The notes beneath the pieces were generated by a model. It did no database searches, was not told the origin of the DNA, and saw only the letters and a list, made by a program, of their open reading frames with translations. A stretch of DNA of 26,380 bases from CAYTET01 sp964436975 (GTDB taxonomy: Bacteria > Bacillota_I > Bacilli_A > Erysipelotrichales > Erysipelotrichaceae), in assembly GCA_964436975.1 (NCBI GenBank), contig CAYTET010000023.1:1-26380 (forward strand), in the 5' to 3' direction. Made by a program: the position numbers and the translations under genes. Shown here in pieces: positions 1 to 7,902 of the stretch. Position 1 is the first letter of the stretch. Every line of letters starts with the position of its first letter.

Positions 1-13
1 GGCGGTCTATCTC

Positions 14-433
14 TTGTTTTCGGTTGCTTGCTTCCTTACCGTACATGAGCATTATCAGCAGGGCTATAACTGTGCGGAGGCCATGATCAGAGCCGCTAAT
101 CAGGAATACGGCTTAAACATCAATGACGACGATATAAAGCTGTTTGCCGGCTATGGCTTAGGCATGGGCAGCATGCTTACATGCGGTCTGGCCACCGTCG
201 GAGTGGCTATTTACAGCCGGCTGGCGGTAAAGACAAAAGCCCATGAGACGCCTGATTTCATTCAGGGGGCCCATCGCTATATGGAAGGCTTTGCCAAGGC
301 TGTCGGCAGCAGCAGCTGTGCCCAGCTGCGGCAGACCAGCTATGATAAGGTGACTAAATGCCAGAGCAGCGTGCAGGCTGCCTGCCGCTATACCCAGAGT
401 TTTCTAACCGAAATGCATCTGATAAAAAAATGA
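14..433 (+). CDS. C_GCAxxG_C_C family probable redox protein, possibly 5' partial
   Basis: The protein has the spaced cysteines of the small C_GCAxxG_C_C family: GYNCAEA (Cys20), TCGLATVG (Cys57), and Cys102, Cys116 and Cys124 in a helical C-terminal half. The family is thought to be redox-active or metal-binding but its reaction is not known to me. At 139 residues it has about the usual length. The start is uncertain. The frame is open to the window edge, and the only start codon before the first motif is a TTG with a poor GGCGG ribosome site, so the true start could lie upstream of base 1. It is convergent with the foldase operon and shares a terminator with it. The second motif lacks the usual glycine-rich lead-in (here SMLTCG). 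Confidence 0.72.
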   Translation: MFSVACFLTVHEHYQQGYNCAEAMIRAANQEYGLNINDDDIKLFAGYGLGMGSMLTCGLATVGVAIYSRLAVKTKAHETPDFIQGAHRYMEGFAKAVGSSSCAQLRQTSYDKVTKCQSSVQAACRYTQSFLTEMHLIKK

Positions 434-460
434 TATCATCGTGAGATGATACCATTTTTT
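425..460. terminator. Bidirectional intrinsic terminator
   Basis: AAAAAATGATATCATC pairs with GATGATACCATTTTTT around a GTGA loop, with one A-C mismatch. The T run on either strand lets it end both the plus-strand gene stopping at 433 and the minus-strand gene stopping at 476. Confidence 0.85.
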
Positions 461-475
461 ATATTTTCAAAATAA

Positions 476-1393
476 TCAGTTAGAAGATTTCGGACCGGTT
501 GTCTGAACCAGATAGTTGGAATAATCGGTCTGAATCTGATTGTAAACCGTGATGTCATAGATGGTGAAGTTATGCTTAGTGAAGTAATAGTTGTATACGG
601 TATCACTGAAATCACTCAGATCCTGAAGATAGCTTACAAAATCAGATTTGAACTGCGAAGCGTTGATGTTGGTCAGCTGGACAATGTAATAGCCGGTGAC
701 ATCTTCGTTAGCAATAACTGTTGAAAGGGTCGGGGTTGTGGCAGTTGTCATAAACTGCAGCACATTGTAATCAAGACTGTCACTTTCTCTGGTGTAGAGC
801 TGTTCGGTTGCCAGGGAACTGGTTGAGCCGTACTTGGCAGCCACTGTGGCAAAGTCAGCCCCATCCTTGATTTCCTGCAGGGCGGCTGTAGCAGCGTCAT
901 AGGCGCCATTGGAAGTTGAATAACTGGAAGCGGCCAGATAGATCATCTTAGCCTTAACCGGGGTGTATTTTGTAAGCAGGGTGTCCCAGTTTTCATCAAT
1001 ATACTTTTCCTGCAGAGCCGTCATGCGCTCATTATTGACCAGATTGTCATACAGTTCGTTTTCGTCTTTATAACCCATATAGGACAGATACAGCGTGAAG
1101 TTATCGCCAAACTGCGTCTTATACTTGTCAACGGTCGCCTGCGCGCTGGCTTTCTGCTCATCGGTAGTTTCGACTTCACTGTCCAGAATGGCCACCGTGG
1201 CATTAGTCAGAACAATGGAGGCATCATCAGCCGTAAGCATCTGGGTGTAGATGTCACCCTTGGTTACCTTTGTTTTGCCGACCGTTATCAGAGCTGAATT
1301 CTTATCGGAAACAGTAGCCTTGGCATCACCGCAGCCTGTCAAAGCAGTCAGAACCAGCAGACAGGCAGCCAGTAAAGTAATGTTGCGTTTCAT
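476..1393 (-). CDS. PrsA-like foldase lipoprotein with degenerate parvulin domain
   Basis: The N-terminus is a lipoprotein signal: KR at residues 2-3, a hydrophobic core, then the lipobox LTGC with the lipidated Cys at residue 21. The mature part is alanine, threonine and tyrosine rich, with a SurA/PrsA-like helical segment (about 60-140) and a region (about 145-240) that looks like a worn parvulin PPIase fold (EIKDGADFATVAAKYG). It lacks the GG-x-LG loop that its upstream neighbour keeps. The likely role is folding of exported proteins at the outer face of the membrane, perhaps as a chaperone without isomerase activity. It starts 2 bases after the upstream foldase stops, with AAGGGAG inside that gene's end as ribosome site, so the two are surely co-translated. 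The general family is secure; activity is inferred. Confidence 0.8.
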   Translation of the reverse strand: MKRNITLLAACLLVLTALTGCGDAKATVSDKNSALITVGKTKVTKGDIYTQMLTADDASIVLTNATVAILDSEVETTDEQKASAQATVDKYKTQFGDNFTLYLSYMGYKDENELYDNLVNNERMTALQEKYIDENWDTLLTKYTPVKAKMIYLAASSYSTSNGAYDAATAALQEIKDGADFATVAAKYGSTSSLATEQLYTRESDSLDYNVLQFMTTATTPTLSTVIANEDVTGYYIVQLTNINASQFKSDFVSYLQDLSDFSDTVYNYYFTKHNFTIYDITVYNQIQTDYSNYLVQTTGPKSSN

Positions 1394-1395
1394 GG

Positions 1396-2433
1396 TTAGT
1401 TAGCGCTCCCTTCAGTATTGCTGCCATCAGTACCGGTTGAATCATCAGTCGAGTCATCGGTAATTCCCAGAGTAGTCTTGATGGAATTTTCGATATCGGT
1501 ATCCGCAAATTTAACATTGGCATCCTGGGCCGCCTGCCAGACAATCCGGCCGGCCAGACCGCTGTTATTCTCAACTATCGAAGTGATGAAGCTGGCGTTG
1601 TCCTTGAAATCTTCCACATCTTCGGAAGTGCAGGAAATAATGAAATAGCCATAAGTGCTGTCATAGATCCAGTCGCTGACTTCACCCTGATGCAGGGCCA
1701 GAGCCGCTTTCAGGAAAGTATCGGTCAGACTTGATTCGGAATCGACATAGCCCAGTACGCCGCCGTCATTAGCCGTTGATGAATCATCAGAGTATTCTTT
1801 GGCAAAATCGGCGAAGTTGTCATATGAATAATCGCCGCTGGCCCATGCCTGCTGGGCCTGTGCTAACCGCTGGCTTTCTTCAGCTGTCGGTGAGGACGGA
1901 TCATCCATTTTTACCAGTACATAGCTGATCATGCGGGGCTGATACTTGGTCTTGAATTCATCCGTATAATAAGTGTCAAGATCGGCATCAATGTATTCAG
2001 CTTTCAGTTTGTCGAGCTTATTGTTATAAAGCACATAGTCATAGAAAGAATCGTAGCCCTGTGACGTTACCTGGGAATTCAGGTAATCCAGACCGTAGCT
2101 GGAACCATAATTGGTTGTGTAATAACTAACAGTGGTGTCAACCGTGCTCTGGGCGGAAGTCGCCATGTCATCGGTTGTCTCATATTTGTTATCCAGAACA
2201 GCTTTCAGAAACTTAGTGTAAAGCATGTTGTCACCGTATGTGGTGAAAAGGTCATTGTAAAGATCATCGGCCGAAACGTTATTGTCGTCTACGGAATAAA
2301 CAATCTGCTTCCCATCGGCAGACTTGCCGGGCAGATTGTCCTTATTGGTATCGTAGACATAATAAACAGCTATGCTGACGAAGAAAACGGCGACGACCAG
2401 TACAAACCAGTTTTCTTTTAGCAATTTGAGCAT
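1396..2433 (-). CDS. Membrane-anchored parvulin-type peptidyl-prolyl isomerase (PrsA/SurA-like)
   Basis: A short cytoplasmic N-terminus is followed by one membrane helix (about residues 9-27) with no signal-peptidase site, so the protein should be anchored with its bulk outside. Residues 170-270 carry a recognisable rotamase domain: FADFAKEYSDD, then GGVLGY, and the closing STYGYFIIS strand. The C-terminal tail (about 325-345) is low-complexity Asp/Ser/Thr/Gly, typical of extracytoplasmic linkers. At 345 residues it is slightly longer than PrsA. The start is fixed by a perfect AGGAGG 6 bases upstream. It is the first gene of a two-gene operon with the lipoprotein foldase. The expected job is post-export protein folding at the cell surface. 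Confidence 0.85.
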   Translation of the reverse strand: MLKLLKENWFVLVVAVFFVSIAVYYVYDTNKDNLPGKSADGKQIVYSVDDNNVSADDLYNDLFTTYGDNMLYTKFLKAVLDNKYETTDDMATSAQSTVDTTVSYYTTNYGSSYGLDYLNSQVTSQGYDSFYDYVLYNNKLDKLKAEYIDADLDTYYTDEFKTKYQPRMISYVLVKMDDPSSPTAEESQRLAQAQQAWASGDYSYDNFADFAKEYSDDSSTANDGGVLGYVDSESSLTDTFLKAALALHQGEVSDWIYDSTYGYFIISCTSEDVEDFKDNASFITSIVENNSGLAGRIVWQAAQDANVKFADTDIENSIKTTLGITDDSTDDSTGTDGSNTEGSAN

Positions 2434-2460
2434 AATTTCCTCCTGTCGTAAATCCTTGTC

Positions 2461-2489
2461 ATTATAAGTTGTTTAAGGGGAATATGCAA
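2461..2489 (-). promoter_or_regulatory. Promoter of the foldase operon
   Basis: On the minus strand TTGCAT (2484-2489), a 17-base spacer and a perfect TATAAT (2461-2466) lie just upstream of the 345-residue foldase gene. Confidence 0.75.
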
Positions 2490-2536
2490 TAAAAGGCAGG
2501 TGAACAGAACGTGAACTTTTGCTGAAAAACACAGAG

Positions 2537-2568
2537 CTGCCGACAGCGGGGCAATAATATGCCGGCAG
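2537..2568. repeat. Inverted repeat between divergent promoters
   Basis: CTGCCG (2537-2542) and CGGCAG (2563-2568) form the arms, with an inner GGCA/TGCC pair around ATAATA. There is no T run, so it is not a terminator. It lies between the foldase and suf promoters and could be an operator, but no known site is recognised. Apart from this and the two promoters, I see nothing else in the 213-base gap. Confidence 0.3.
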
Positions 2569-2579
2569 GGGCTATATTA

Positions 2580-2608
2580 ATGTCAAAACAGGACAGGCGT
2601 GGTATAAT
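2580..2608 (+). promoter_or_regulatory. Promoter of the suf operon
   Basis: ATGTCA (2580-2585), a 17-base spacer and a perfect TATAAT (2603-2608) precede sufC. The ribosome site GGAAGG sits at 2634-2639, 7 bases before the ATG. Confidence 0.7.
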
Positions 2609-2646
2609 TTGAAACGGAAAACAGAAAAAGAACGGAAGGTAGCGCA

Positions 2647-3471
2647 ATGCCAACATTAAAAATAAACAATCTTCATGTCAGTGTTGATGACAAGGAAATA
2701 TTAAAAGGCGTTGATCTGACGGTCGGCCCGGATGAGATTCATGCTCTGATGGGGCCTAACGGCAATGGCAAATCAACCCTGCTGATGACCATCATGGGTC
2801 ATCCCCGCTATAAAGTGACTCAGGGCAGCATCCTGTGGGATGATGCCGATGTTTTAGCGATGAGTGTTGACCAGCGGTCCAGAGCCGGGCTGTTTCTGGC
2901 CATGCAGTATCCGGTCGAGATTCCCGGAGTGACCAATTCTGACTTTATGAAAGCCGCCGTCAATGCCCAAAGAGAGACGCCGATTCCGCTGTTTACTTTT
3001 ATAAGGCAGCTGGACGGTGCCATCAGCCAGTTAAATATGAAATCGGAAATGGCCCACCGCTTTCTGAATGAGGGTTTTTCCGGCGGTGAGAAAAAACGCA
3101 ATGAGATTGTCCAGATGAAACTGCTCAATCCGAAGTTTGCGATGCTGGATGAGATTGATTCAGGCCTGGATGTCGACGCCTTGAAAGTTGTGGCTGACAA
3201 TATCATGGCCCAGCAGCAGCAAAGCCATATGAGCATGATTGTTGTTTCGCATTATGAGCGTTTCTATGATCTGGTAAAGCCGACGCATGCCCATGTCATT
3301 GTTGACGGCCGGATCGTTGAAAGCGGTGATTACCAGCTGGTTAAAAGAATTGATACCGAAGGCTATGAATGGCTGCTGGCCAAGCACGGCCTGGTTCTGA
3401 ATGAATCAAAACCGGCCCGGATTTCTCTGGAATCGTGCGCCGCCAATCCGCAGGTGCGCAATCATGAGTGA
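2647..3471 (+). CDS. sufC: Fe-S cluster assembly ATPase SufC
   Basis: SufC is the ABC-type ATPase of the SufBCD scaffold, which builds iron-sulfur clusters in the cytoplasm. All ATPase motifs are present: Walker A GPNGNGKST (36-44), signature SGGEKKR (145-151), Walker B KFAMLDE (163-169) followed by IDSGLD, and the switch histidine in SHYER (His202). The DEIDSGLD and GGEKKR forms are specific for SufC rather than transporter ATPases. At 274 residues it is about 20 longer than usual. The extra length is a C-terminal tail after GLVLNES that overlaps the start of sufD. It is the first gene of sufCDSUB, directly behind a good promoter and ribosome site. Confidence 0.97.
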   Translation: MPTLKINNLHVSVDDKEILKGVDLTVGPDEIHALMGPNGNGKSTLLMTIMGHPRYKVTQGSILWDDADVLAMSVDQRSRAGLFLAMQYPVEIPGVTNSDFMKAAVNAQRETPIPLFTFIRQLDGAISQLNMKSEMAHRFLNEGFSGGEKKRNEIVQMKLLNPKFAMLDEIDSGLDVDALKVVADNIMAQQQQSHMSMIVVSHYERFYDLVKPTHAHVIVDGRIVESGDYQLVKRIDTEGYEWLLAKHGLVLNESKPARISLESCAANPQVRNHE

Positions 3472-4270
3472 GCATGTTCTGCAGGGCGGCCAGCATCATT
3501 TTACTGTCTGCAGCAATGATGAGCCGCAGGCCGAACTGGTTATTGACTGCCGGCCGGATACGGTAAATGAAGCCGTCATCGAAATTACCGGCCGCCAGCC
3601 GCTGCAGCTGAAGATTACCGACACCATCGGCAATGATGCGGCCCTGACTATTCTGACCATCAATCACTGTGAAGGCAAAGTTGACTGGGCGGAAAGCCAC
3701 ACTCTCAACCGCAACAGCAAGGCGGTCATCGCCTATGCCCAGCTGCAGGACGGGGATTTGACCTTTGCGGATGATTTTGCCTTAAACGGCCCGGGTGCCG
3801 AACTGACGGTCAAGGGCGCCAGCCTTACGGCCGGCCGCAAGCAGATGCATCTGCGCTGTGTGCACAATGCCGGCCAGACGACTGCCCATATTGACAATTA
3901 TGGCATTGTCATGGCTAAGGGCCGCTGTGAGATAGTAGTTGAAAACACGATTAAAAAGGGCTGCCACAAAGCTTCGACCCATCAGTCCAGCCGGCTGCTG
4001 TCCTATGACAAGACGGCCTATGGCCGGATTCTGCCGATCCTTTACATTGATGATGATGATGTGGCGGCCAGCCATGCGGCTTCCCTGGGCCAGCCGGATG
4101 AAAACCAGCTGTATTACATGGAATCCCGCGGCCTGACCCGCCAGCAGGCGCTGAATCTGCTGACCATCGGCTATCTGATGCCGGTTACCCAGGCCATAAG
4201 CGATGATAAAGTCAACCAGACCCTTAAGCAGGAGATAGAAACGAAGGTGGCGAAGCAATGTTTGAAATAG
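3464..4270 (+). CDS. sufD: Fe-S cluster assembly protein SufD (short form)
   Basis: SufD pairs with SufB on top of SufC dimers to form the cluster scaffold. The protein is recognised by the beta-helix core and the C-terminal SufBD helices: SHAASLGQPDENQ followed by ESRGLTRQQALNLL and a GYLMPV end, as in SufB/SufD proteins. The start is taken at 3464 (MSEHVLQ), 8 bases inside the end of sufC, with CAGGTG upstream. An open frame reaches back to 3401 but would bury a long segment in sufC without a ribosome site. At 268 residues it is clearly shorter than Bacillus SufD (over 400) and lacks the N-terminal helical region. It overlaps sufS by 13 bases. Confidence 0.9.
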   Translation: MSEHVLQGGQHHFTVCSNDEPQAELVIDCRPDTVNEAVIEITGRQPLQLKITDTIGNDAALTILTINHCEGKVDWAESHTLNRNSKAVIAYAQLQDGDLTFADDFALNGPGAELTVKGASLTAGRKQMHLRCVHNAGQTTAHIDNYGIVMAKGRCEIVVENTIKKGCHKASTHQSSRLLSYDKTAYGRILPILYIDDDDVAASHAASLGQPDENQLYYMESRGLTRQQALNLLTIGYLMPVTQAISDDKVNQTLKQEIETKVAKQCLK

Positions 4271-5490
4271 ATAAAATACGGGCGGATTTCCCCATGCTGG
4301 ATAACCGGATGATGCATGGCCATCCGCTGGTCTATCTGGATAATTCCGCCACGACTTTCAAACCCCAGTGTGTCATCGATGCAGTCAACCATTACTATAC
4401 CCAAATCAATGCCAATTATGACCGGGGCGATTATGATATCTCCGTGGAGGTGGACCGGCTTTTTGATCACAGCCGGCAGACAGTGGCCGGACTGTTAAAC
4501 TGTCAGAGCCGGGAGGTTGTCTTTACTTCCGGGGCCAGCTACGGACTTAACCTGGTGGCTTACGGCTACGGCCTGAGTCATCTTAAGCCGGGCGACACGG
4601 TTCTTTCCGCCGAAAGCGAGCATGCCTCAAACATATTGCCGTGGTTTAAAGTCTGCCAGCTGACCGGGGCCAATGTAAAATTCATCCCGCTGGACAGTGC
4701 GGGCCGCATAACTGTTGAAAACTTCAAAAAGATGCTGACGCCGGCTGTTAAAATTGTGGCGCTGGCGGCCGTATCCAATGTGCTGGGCTATAATGTGCCG
4801 GTCAAGCAGATCTGCCAGCTGGCCCATCAGCAGAAGGCGGTTGTCATCATTGACGGGGCGCAGGCCGTGCCGCACCAGAAGATTGACGTGGCGGACTGGG
4901 ACTGTGATTTTCTGGCCTTTTCAGCCCACAAGTGCTGCGGGCCGACCGGGGTGGGCGTTCTTTACGGCAAGTATGATCTGCTCAGGCAGACCGATGCCTA
5001 CTTTATGGGCGGCGGTGCCAATGCCCGCTTTGATGCCTCCGGCTGCATCATCCTGCGCGATCCGCCGTACTGCTTTGAAGTCGGCACTCCCAATATAGAA
5101 GGGGTTTTGGGCATGGATGCGGCTGTCCAGTATATTCAGAAGATCGGTCTGGATAACATCAGCGCCTATGAAGGCCAGCTGCGTGACTATCTGATTGAAA
5201 AAATGCTGAAACTGGACAACGTTACCGTCTATAACCCGCACTGCGATACCGGAATCATTACCTTCAATGTTAAAGACGTTTTTGCCCAGGATGCGGCCGG
5301 TTATTTAAACGCCAACGGCATTGCCGTGCGCAGCGGTCTGCACTGTGCCAAGATGCTGCCTGATTTTCTGGGGGTTCCCGCTACTATCCGGGCCTCCCTG
5401 TATTTCTACAATACAAAAGAAGAGATCGACCGCTTCATTGAAGTGGTCGGCCAAACAACGCTGGCCAGCGCTGTTGATGTAGTTATTTGA
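4258..5490 (+). CDS. sufS: Cysteine desulfurase SufS
   Basis: SufS is a PLP enzyme that takes sulfur from L-cysteine, leaving alanine, and hands it to SufU. The N-terminal LDNSATTFKP, the DGAQAVPH motif (Asp199), the PLP lysine in FSAHKCCGPTG (Lys225) and the persulfide cysteine in RSGLHCAKML (Cys363) are all present. RSGxHCA is the group II (SufS/CsdA) active-site form. At 410 residues it has normal length. Two variations stand out: Cys-Cys follows the PLP lysine where most members have Met-Tyr, and the segment NYDRGDYD replaces the usual His-Arg-Gly-Val-His. Translation starts inside sufD behind AAGGTGG. Confidence 0.96.
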   Translation: MFEIDKIRADFPMLDNRMMHGHPLVYLDNSATTFKPQCVIDAVNHYYTQINANYDRGDYDISVEVDRLFDHSRQTVAGLLNCQSREVVFTSGASYGLNLVAYGYGLSHLKPGDTVLSAESEHASNILPWFKVCQLTGANVKFIPLDSAGRITVENFKKMLTPAVKIVALAAVSNVLGYNVPVKQICQLAHQQKAVVIIDGAQAVPHQKIDVADWDCDFLAFSAHKCCGPTGVGVLYGKYDLLRQTDAYFMGGGANARFDASGCIILRDPPYCFEVGTPNIEGVLGMDAAVQYIQKIGLDNISAYEGQLRDYLIEKMLKLDNVTVYNPHCDTGIITFNVKDVFAQDAAGYLNANGIAVRSGLHCAKMLPDFLGVPATIRASLYFYNTKEEIDRFIEVVGQTTLASAVDVVI

Positions 5491-5506
5491 GCAAAGGAGG
5501 GCTATC

Positions 5507-5974
5507 ATGTCAGATGAAACAAAACTGCTGAAGGATCCCCAGGTGGTCAGGGAAGTCATTCTGGACAATTACCAGTATCCCCATAACCACGGCCTGGTGG
5601 ATGATCCGCAGTATAACAGTGTTCATATGGCTTCGGACTCCTGCATCGATGATATTCATGTCCAGGCCAAGATAAAAGACGGAATTATTGAAGATATTGT
5701 TTTTGACGGCACCGCCTGCGCCATTTCAACGGCCTCCACGTCGATAATGACGGACCTGGTCAAAGGAAAGACGGTTGAACAGGCCCGGCTGATCCTGAAA
5801 AACTACATGGCCATGATTAACATGCAGCCTTATGACGAAGAACTGCTGGCTGAAGCCGGTGCTTTCAGCGGGGTTTCCAAGCAGGCCAACCGGATTAAAT
5901 GCGCGACAATCGGCTGGCACGGGCTACAGCAGCTGCTGGATGAAAGCGAGTCGGAAAAACATGACGGAAAATAA
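5507..5974 (+). CDS. sufU: SufU zinc-dependent sulfur acceptor / Fe-S scaffold
   Basis: SufU accepts persulfide sulfur from SufS by a zinc-ligand swap and passes it to SufBCD. The zinc ligands are visible: Cys46 and Asp48 (SCIDD), Cys71 (GTACAIS) and Cys132 (RIKCATIGW). Their spacing agrees with Cys41-Asp43-Cys66-Cys128 of B. subtilis SufU as I remember it. The RIKCATIGWHGL insert region marks SufU rather than IscU. At 155 residues it has usual length. It follows sufS after 16 bases with a strong AAAGGAGG ribosome site and overlaps sufB by 14 bases. Confidence 0.95.
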   Translation: MSDETKLLKDPQVVREVILDNYQYPHNHGLVDDPQYNSVHMASDSCIDDIHVQAKIKDGIIEDIVFDGTACAISTASTSIMTDLVKGKTVEQARLILKNYMAMINMQPYDEELLAEAGAFSGVSKQANRIKCATIGWHGLQQLLDESESEKHDGK

Positions 5975-7376
5975 CAATAACGAGCAGCTGTTTAAGAACC
6001 GGGATGAATACCAGTACGGTTTTCATGACCAGGACACCGCGCTGTATTCAACCGGCAAAGGGCTGAGTGAACAGGTTGTCCGCCAGATTTCAGCGGCCAA
6101 AGGGGAGCCCGACTGGTGTCTGCAGTACCGGCTGAAGGCCTATCAGGCTTTCATCAAGATGCCAATGCCTTCGTGGGGCCCGGATCTGAGCAGCCTTGAT
6201 TTTTCAGATTATACATATTTTATCCGGTCGGCCGACAAGACGGTTGATACCTGGGCCGAGGTTCCGGCCACTATAAAGAATACCTTTGACCGCCTCGGCA
6301 TTCCCGAAGCCGAGCAGAAGTATCTGGCCGGGGTGTCGACCCAGTATGAATCAGAAGTTGTCTACCATAACATGCTGGATGAAGTCCAGTCCAAAGGGGT
6401 CATCTTTCTGGACACTGACAGTGCCATCAAGTACTGTCCTGATTTGGTAAAAAAGTATTTCGGTACGATTGTGCCCTATACGGACAACAAGTTTGCGGCT
6501 TTGAATTCGTGTGTCTTTTCCGGCGGCTCGTTTATTTATGTCCCGCCTCATGTCACCCTGGACAAGCCGCTGCAGTCTTATTTCCGGATCAATTCCGAGG
6601 CCATGGGCCAGTTTGAAAGAACGCTGATCATAGTTGATGAGGGAGCTAATCTGCATTATGTCGAAGGCTGCACGGCTCCGGTCTACTCCAAGGATTCCCT
6701 GCATGCCGCTGTTGTCGAAATCTTCGTTCATAAAGATGCCAAATGCCGCTACTCAACGGTTCAGAACTGGTCGGTCAATATTCTCAATCTGACCACCAAG
6801 CGGGCCAAGGTCTATGAAAACGGTCTGATGGAATGGGTCGACGGCAACATCGGCTCCCACATCACCATGAAGTATCCGGCCTGCATTCTGGCTGAACCTT
6901 ATGCCAAGGGAATGACGATTACCGTCGCTGTTGCTTCGGCCGGCCAGATTCAGGACACCGGGGCCAAGATGATTCATCTGGCGCCGCATACGGTTTCTTC
7001 GATTGTGTCCAAATCAATTGCCCGCAACGGCGGTATTGCCAATTACCGCGGCTGGGTCTATCACAGCCCGCAGGCCTCTGATGCCAAGACCAAAGTAGAA
7101 TGCGATACCCTGATTCTGGATGAGCAGTCGGCCTCCGATACCGTGCCCTCCAACATCCTGAATAACGATAACTCGTCAATTGAACATGAGGCCACGGTTT
7201 CAAAGATTGATGAAGAGCAGCTGTTTTACCTGATGTCGCGCGGTCTGACCGAAAACCAGGCCACCCAGATGATTGTCATGGGCTTTCTGGAGCCTTTCAC
7301 CAAGGAGCTGCCGGTCGAATATGCCGTCGAGCTTAACCAGCTGATGAAGATTCAGATGGATGGGGCCATCGGCTGA
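5961..7376 (+). CDS. sufB: Fe-S cluster assembly scaffold SufB
   Basis: SufB is the main scaffold subunit on which the cluster forms. Diagnostic segments are the N-terminal EYQYGFHD, the channel cysteine in VEGCTAP (Cys237), the NYRGWVYHSP loop, VECDTLILDEQSASDT (Cys381), the EHEATVSKI site (His409, Glu410), and the C-terminal LFYLMSRGLTENQA / GFLEPFTKELP. The start is set at 5961 (MTENNNN), giving 471 residues, the normal SufB length. A longer open frame back to 5832 runs inside sufU and looks unlike SufB. It is the last gene of the operon and is followed by a strong terminator. Confidence 0.96.
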   Translation: MTENNNNEQLFKNRDEYQYGFHDQDTALYSTGKGLSEQVVRQISAAKGEPDWCLQYRLKAYQAFIKMPMPSWGPDLSSLDFSDYTYFIRSADKTVDTWAEVPATIKNTFDRLGIPEAEQKYLAGVSTQYESEVVYHNMLDEVQSKGVIFLDTDSAIKYCPDLVKKYFGTIVPYTDNKFAALNSCVFSGGSFIYVPPHVTLDKPLQSYFRINSEAMGQFERTLIIVDEGANLHYVEGCTAPVYSKDSLHAAVVEIFVHKDAKCRYSTVQNWSVNILNLTTKRAKVYENGLMEWVDGNIGSHITMKYPACILAEPYAKGMTITVAVASAGQIQDTGAKMIHLAPHTVSSIVSKSIARNGGIANYRGWVYHSPQASDAKTKVECDTLILDEQSASDTVPSNILNNDNSSIEHEATVSKIDEEQLFYLMSRGLTENQATQMIVMGFLEPFTKELPVEYAVELNQLMKIQMDGAIG

Positions 7377-7392
7377 GCCTAAATATAAAAAT

Positions 7393-7428
7393 AAGCTTAT
7401 CCGTCAGAGCAGGCGGATAAGCTTTTTT
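7393..7428. terminator. Intrinsic terminator shared by suf and copA-csoR operons
   Basis: AAGCTTATCCG (7393-7403) pairs perfectly with CGGATAAGCTT (7414-7424) around a 10-base loop, followed by a T run. On the minus strand it is followed by ATTTTTATATTT, so it can also end the csoR transcript, whose stop codon lies at its edge. Confidence 0.93.
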
Positions 7429-7690
7429 AGCGGCTCATCTTATCGATAAGGGCAATAATTTCATCAATTTTAGCCTGCCGGTCAGCGGCATCTGCCGCAT
7501 TGGCCAGACAGTTCTTCAGATGGGCGGCGATGATCTTCTGATTGGCCGTTGACAGAATGGCCTGGGCCGCCAGCAGTTGGTTGGAAATATCAATGCAGTA
7601 GCGGTCCTGTTCAATCATATTGAGAATGCCGTCAAGCTGACCGCGGGCCGTTTTAACCAGCCGGCTGATTTCCTTATGATCAGCCTGCAT
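7427..7690 (-). CDS. csoR: Copper-sensing repressor CsoR
   Basis: CsoR is a small all-helical DNA-binding repressor that leaves its operator when it binds Cu(I). The copper ligands are Cys32, His57 and Cys61. The spacing (25, then 4) matches Cys36-His61-Cys65 of the Mycobacterium tuberculosis protein, and the context RYCIDISNQ and AAHLKNCL is typical. At 87 residues it is slightly short but complete. Its ATG shares one base with the copA stop (TGATG), so the two genes are translationally coupled. The repressor lies downstream of the pump it should control, and a CsoR-type operator covers the copA promoter, so the operon is likely autoregulated. Confidence 0.93.
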   Translation of the reverse strand: MQADHKEISRLVKTARGQLDGILNMIEQDRYCIDISNQLLAAQAILSTANQKIIAAHLKNCLANAADAADRQAKIDEIIALIDKMSR

Positions 7691-7902
7691 CAGATAATAC
7701 CGGTAACATCATAGCCGGCATCCGTAACCGCTTTGGTCAGTTCGGCATCACTGACCGGCTTGCTGAGGGTCACGGCTGCCTGGCCGGCACCCAGATCGAC
7801 TTTGACATCGGCAACCCCGTCAAGGCTGCTTAAGGCCTTTTCAACCCGCATCTGGCAGTGGGCACACATCATTCCTTCAATTTTCAGTGTTTTCGTATTC
7901 AT
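7690..7902 (-). CDS. Possible internally initiated CopZ-like copper chaperone (within copA)
   Basis: An in-frame ATG at 7902 (codon 768 of copA) would yield a free 70-residue protein, MNTKTLKIEGMMCAHC onward, with the MxCxxC motif and the whole length of a CopZ chaperone. Ten bases upstream is AGAAAGGA (minus strand, 7913-7920), an exact complement of the usual 3' end of 16S rRNA. The linker before it (about residues 751-767) is polar and domain-free. The sequence therefore allows two products, full CopA and free CopZ. It could equally be a relic of a recent copA-copZ fusion. Whether initiation happens cannot be seen here. Confidence 0.45.
   Translation of the reverse strand: MNTKTLKIEGMMCAHCQMRVEKALSSLDGVADVKVDLGAGQAAVTLSKPVSDAELTKAVTDAGYDVTGII

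Noticed and set aside
45..60. ATG at 45 as the start of the first gene
   Set aside because: It is in a different frame from the cysteine-motif protein and would encode an unrelated short peptide.
3401..3463. Upstream extension of sufD
   Set aside because: It lies inside sufC, has no ribosome site and no family similarity; the ATG at 3464 fits the overlapping operon style.
5832..5960. Upstream extension of sufB
   Set aside because: It reads through sufU in another frame; SufB similarity begins only after 5961 and the shorter form has the normal length.
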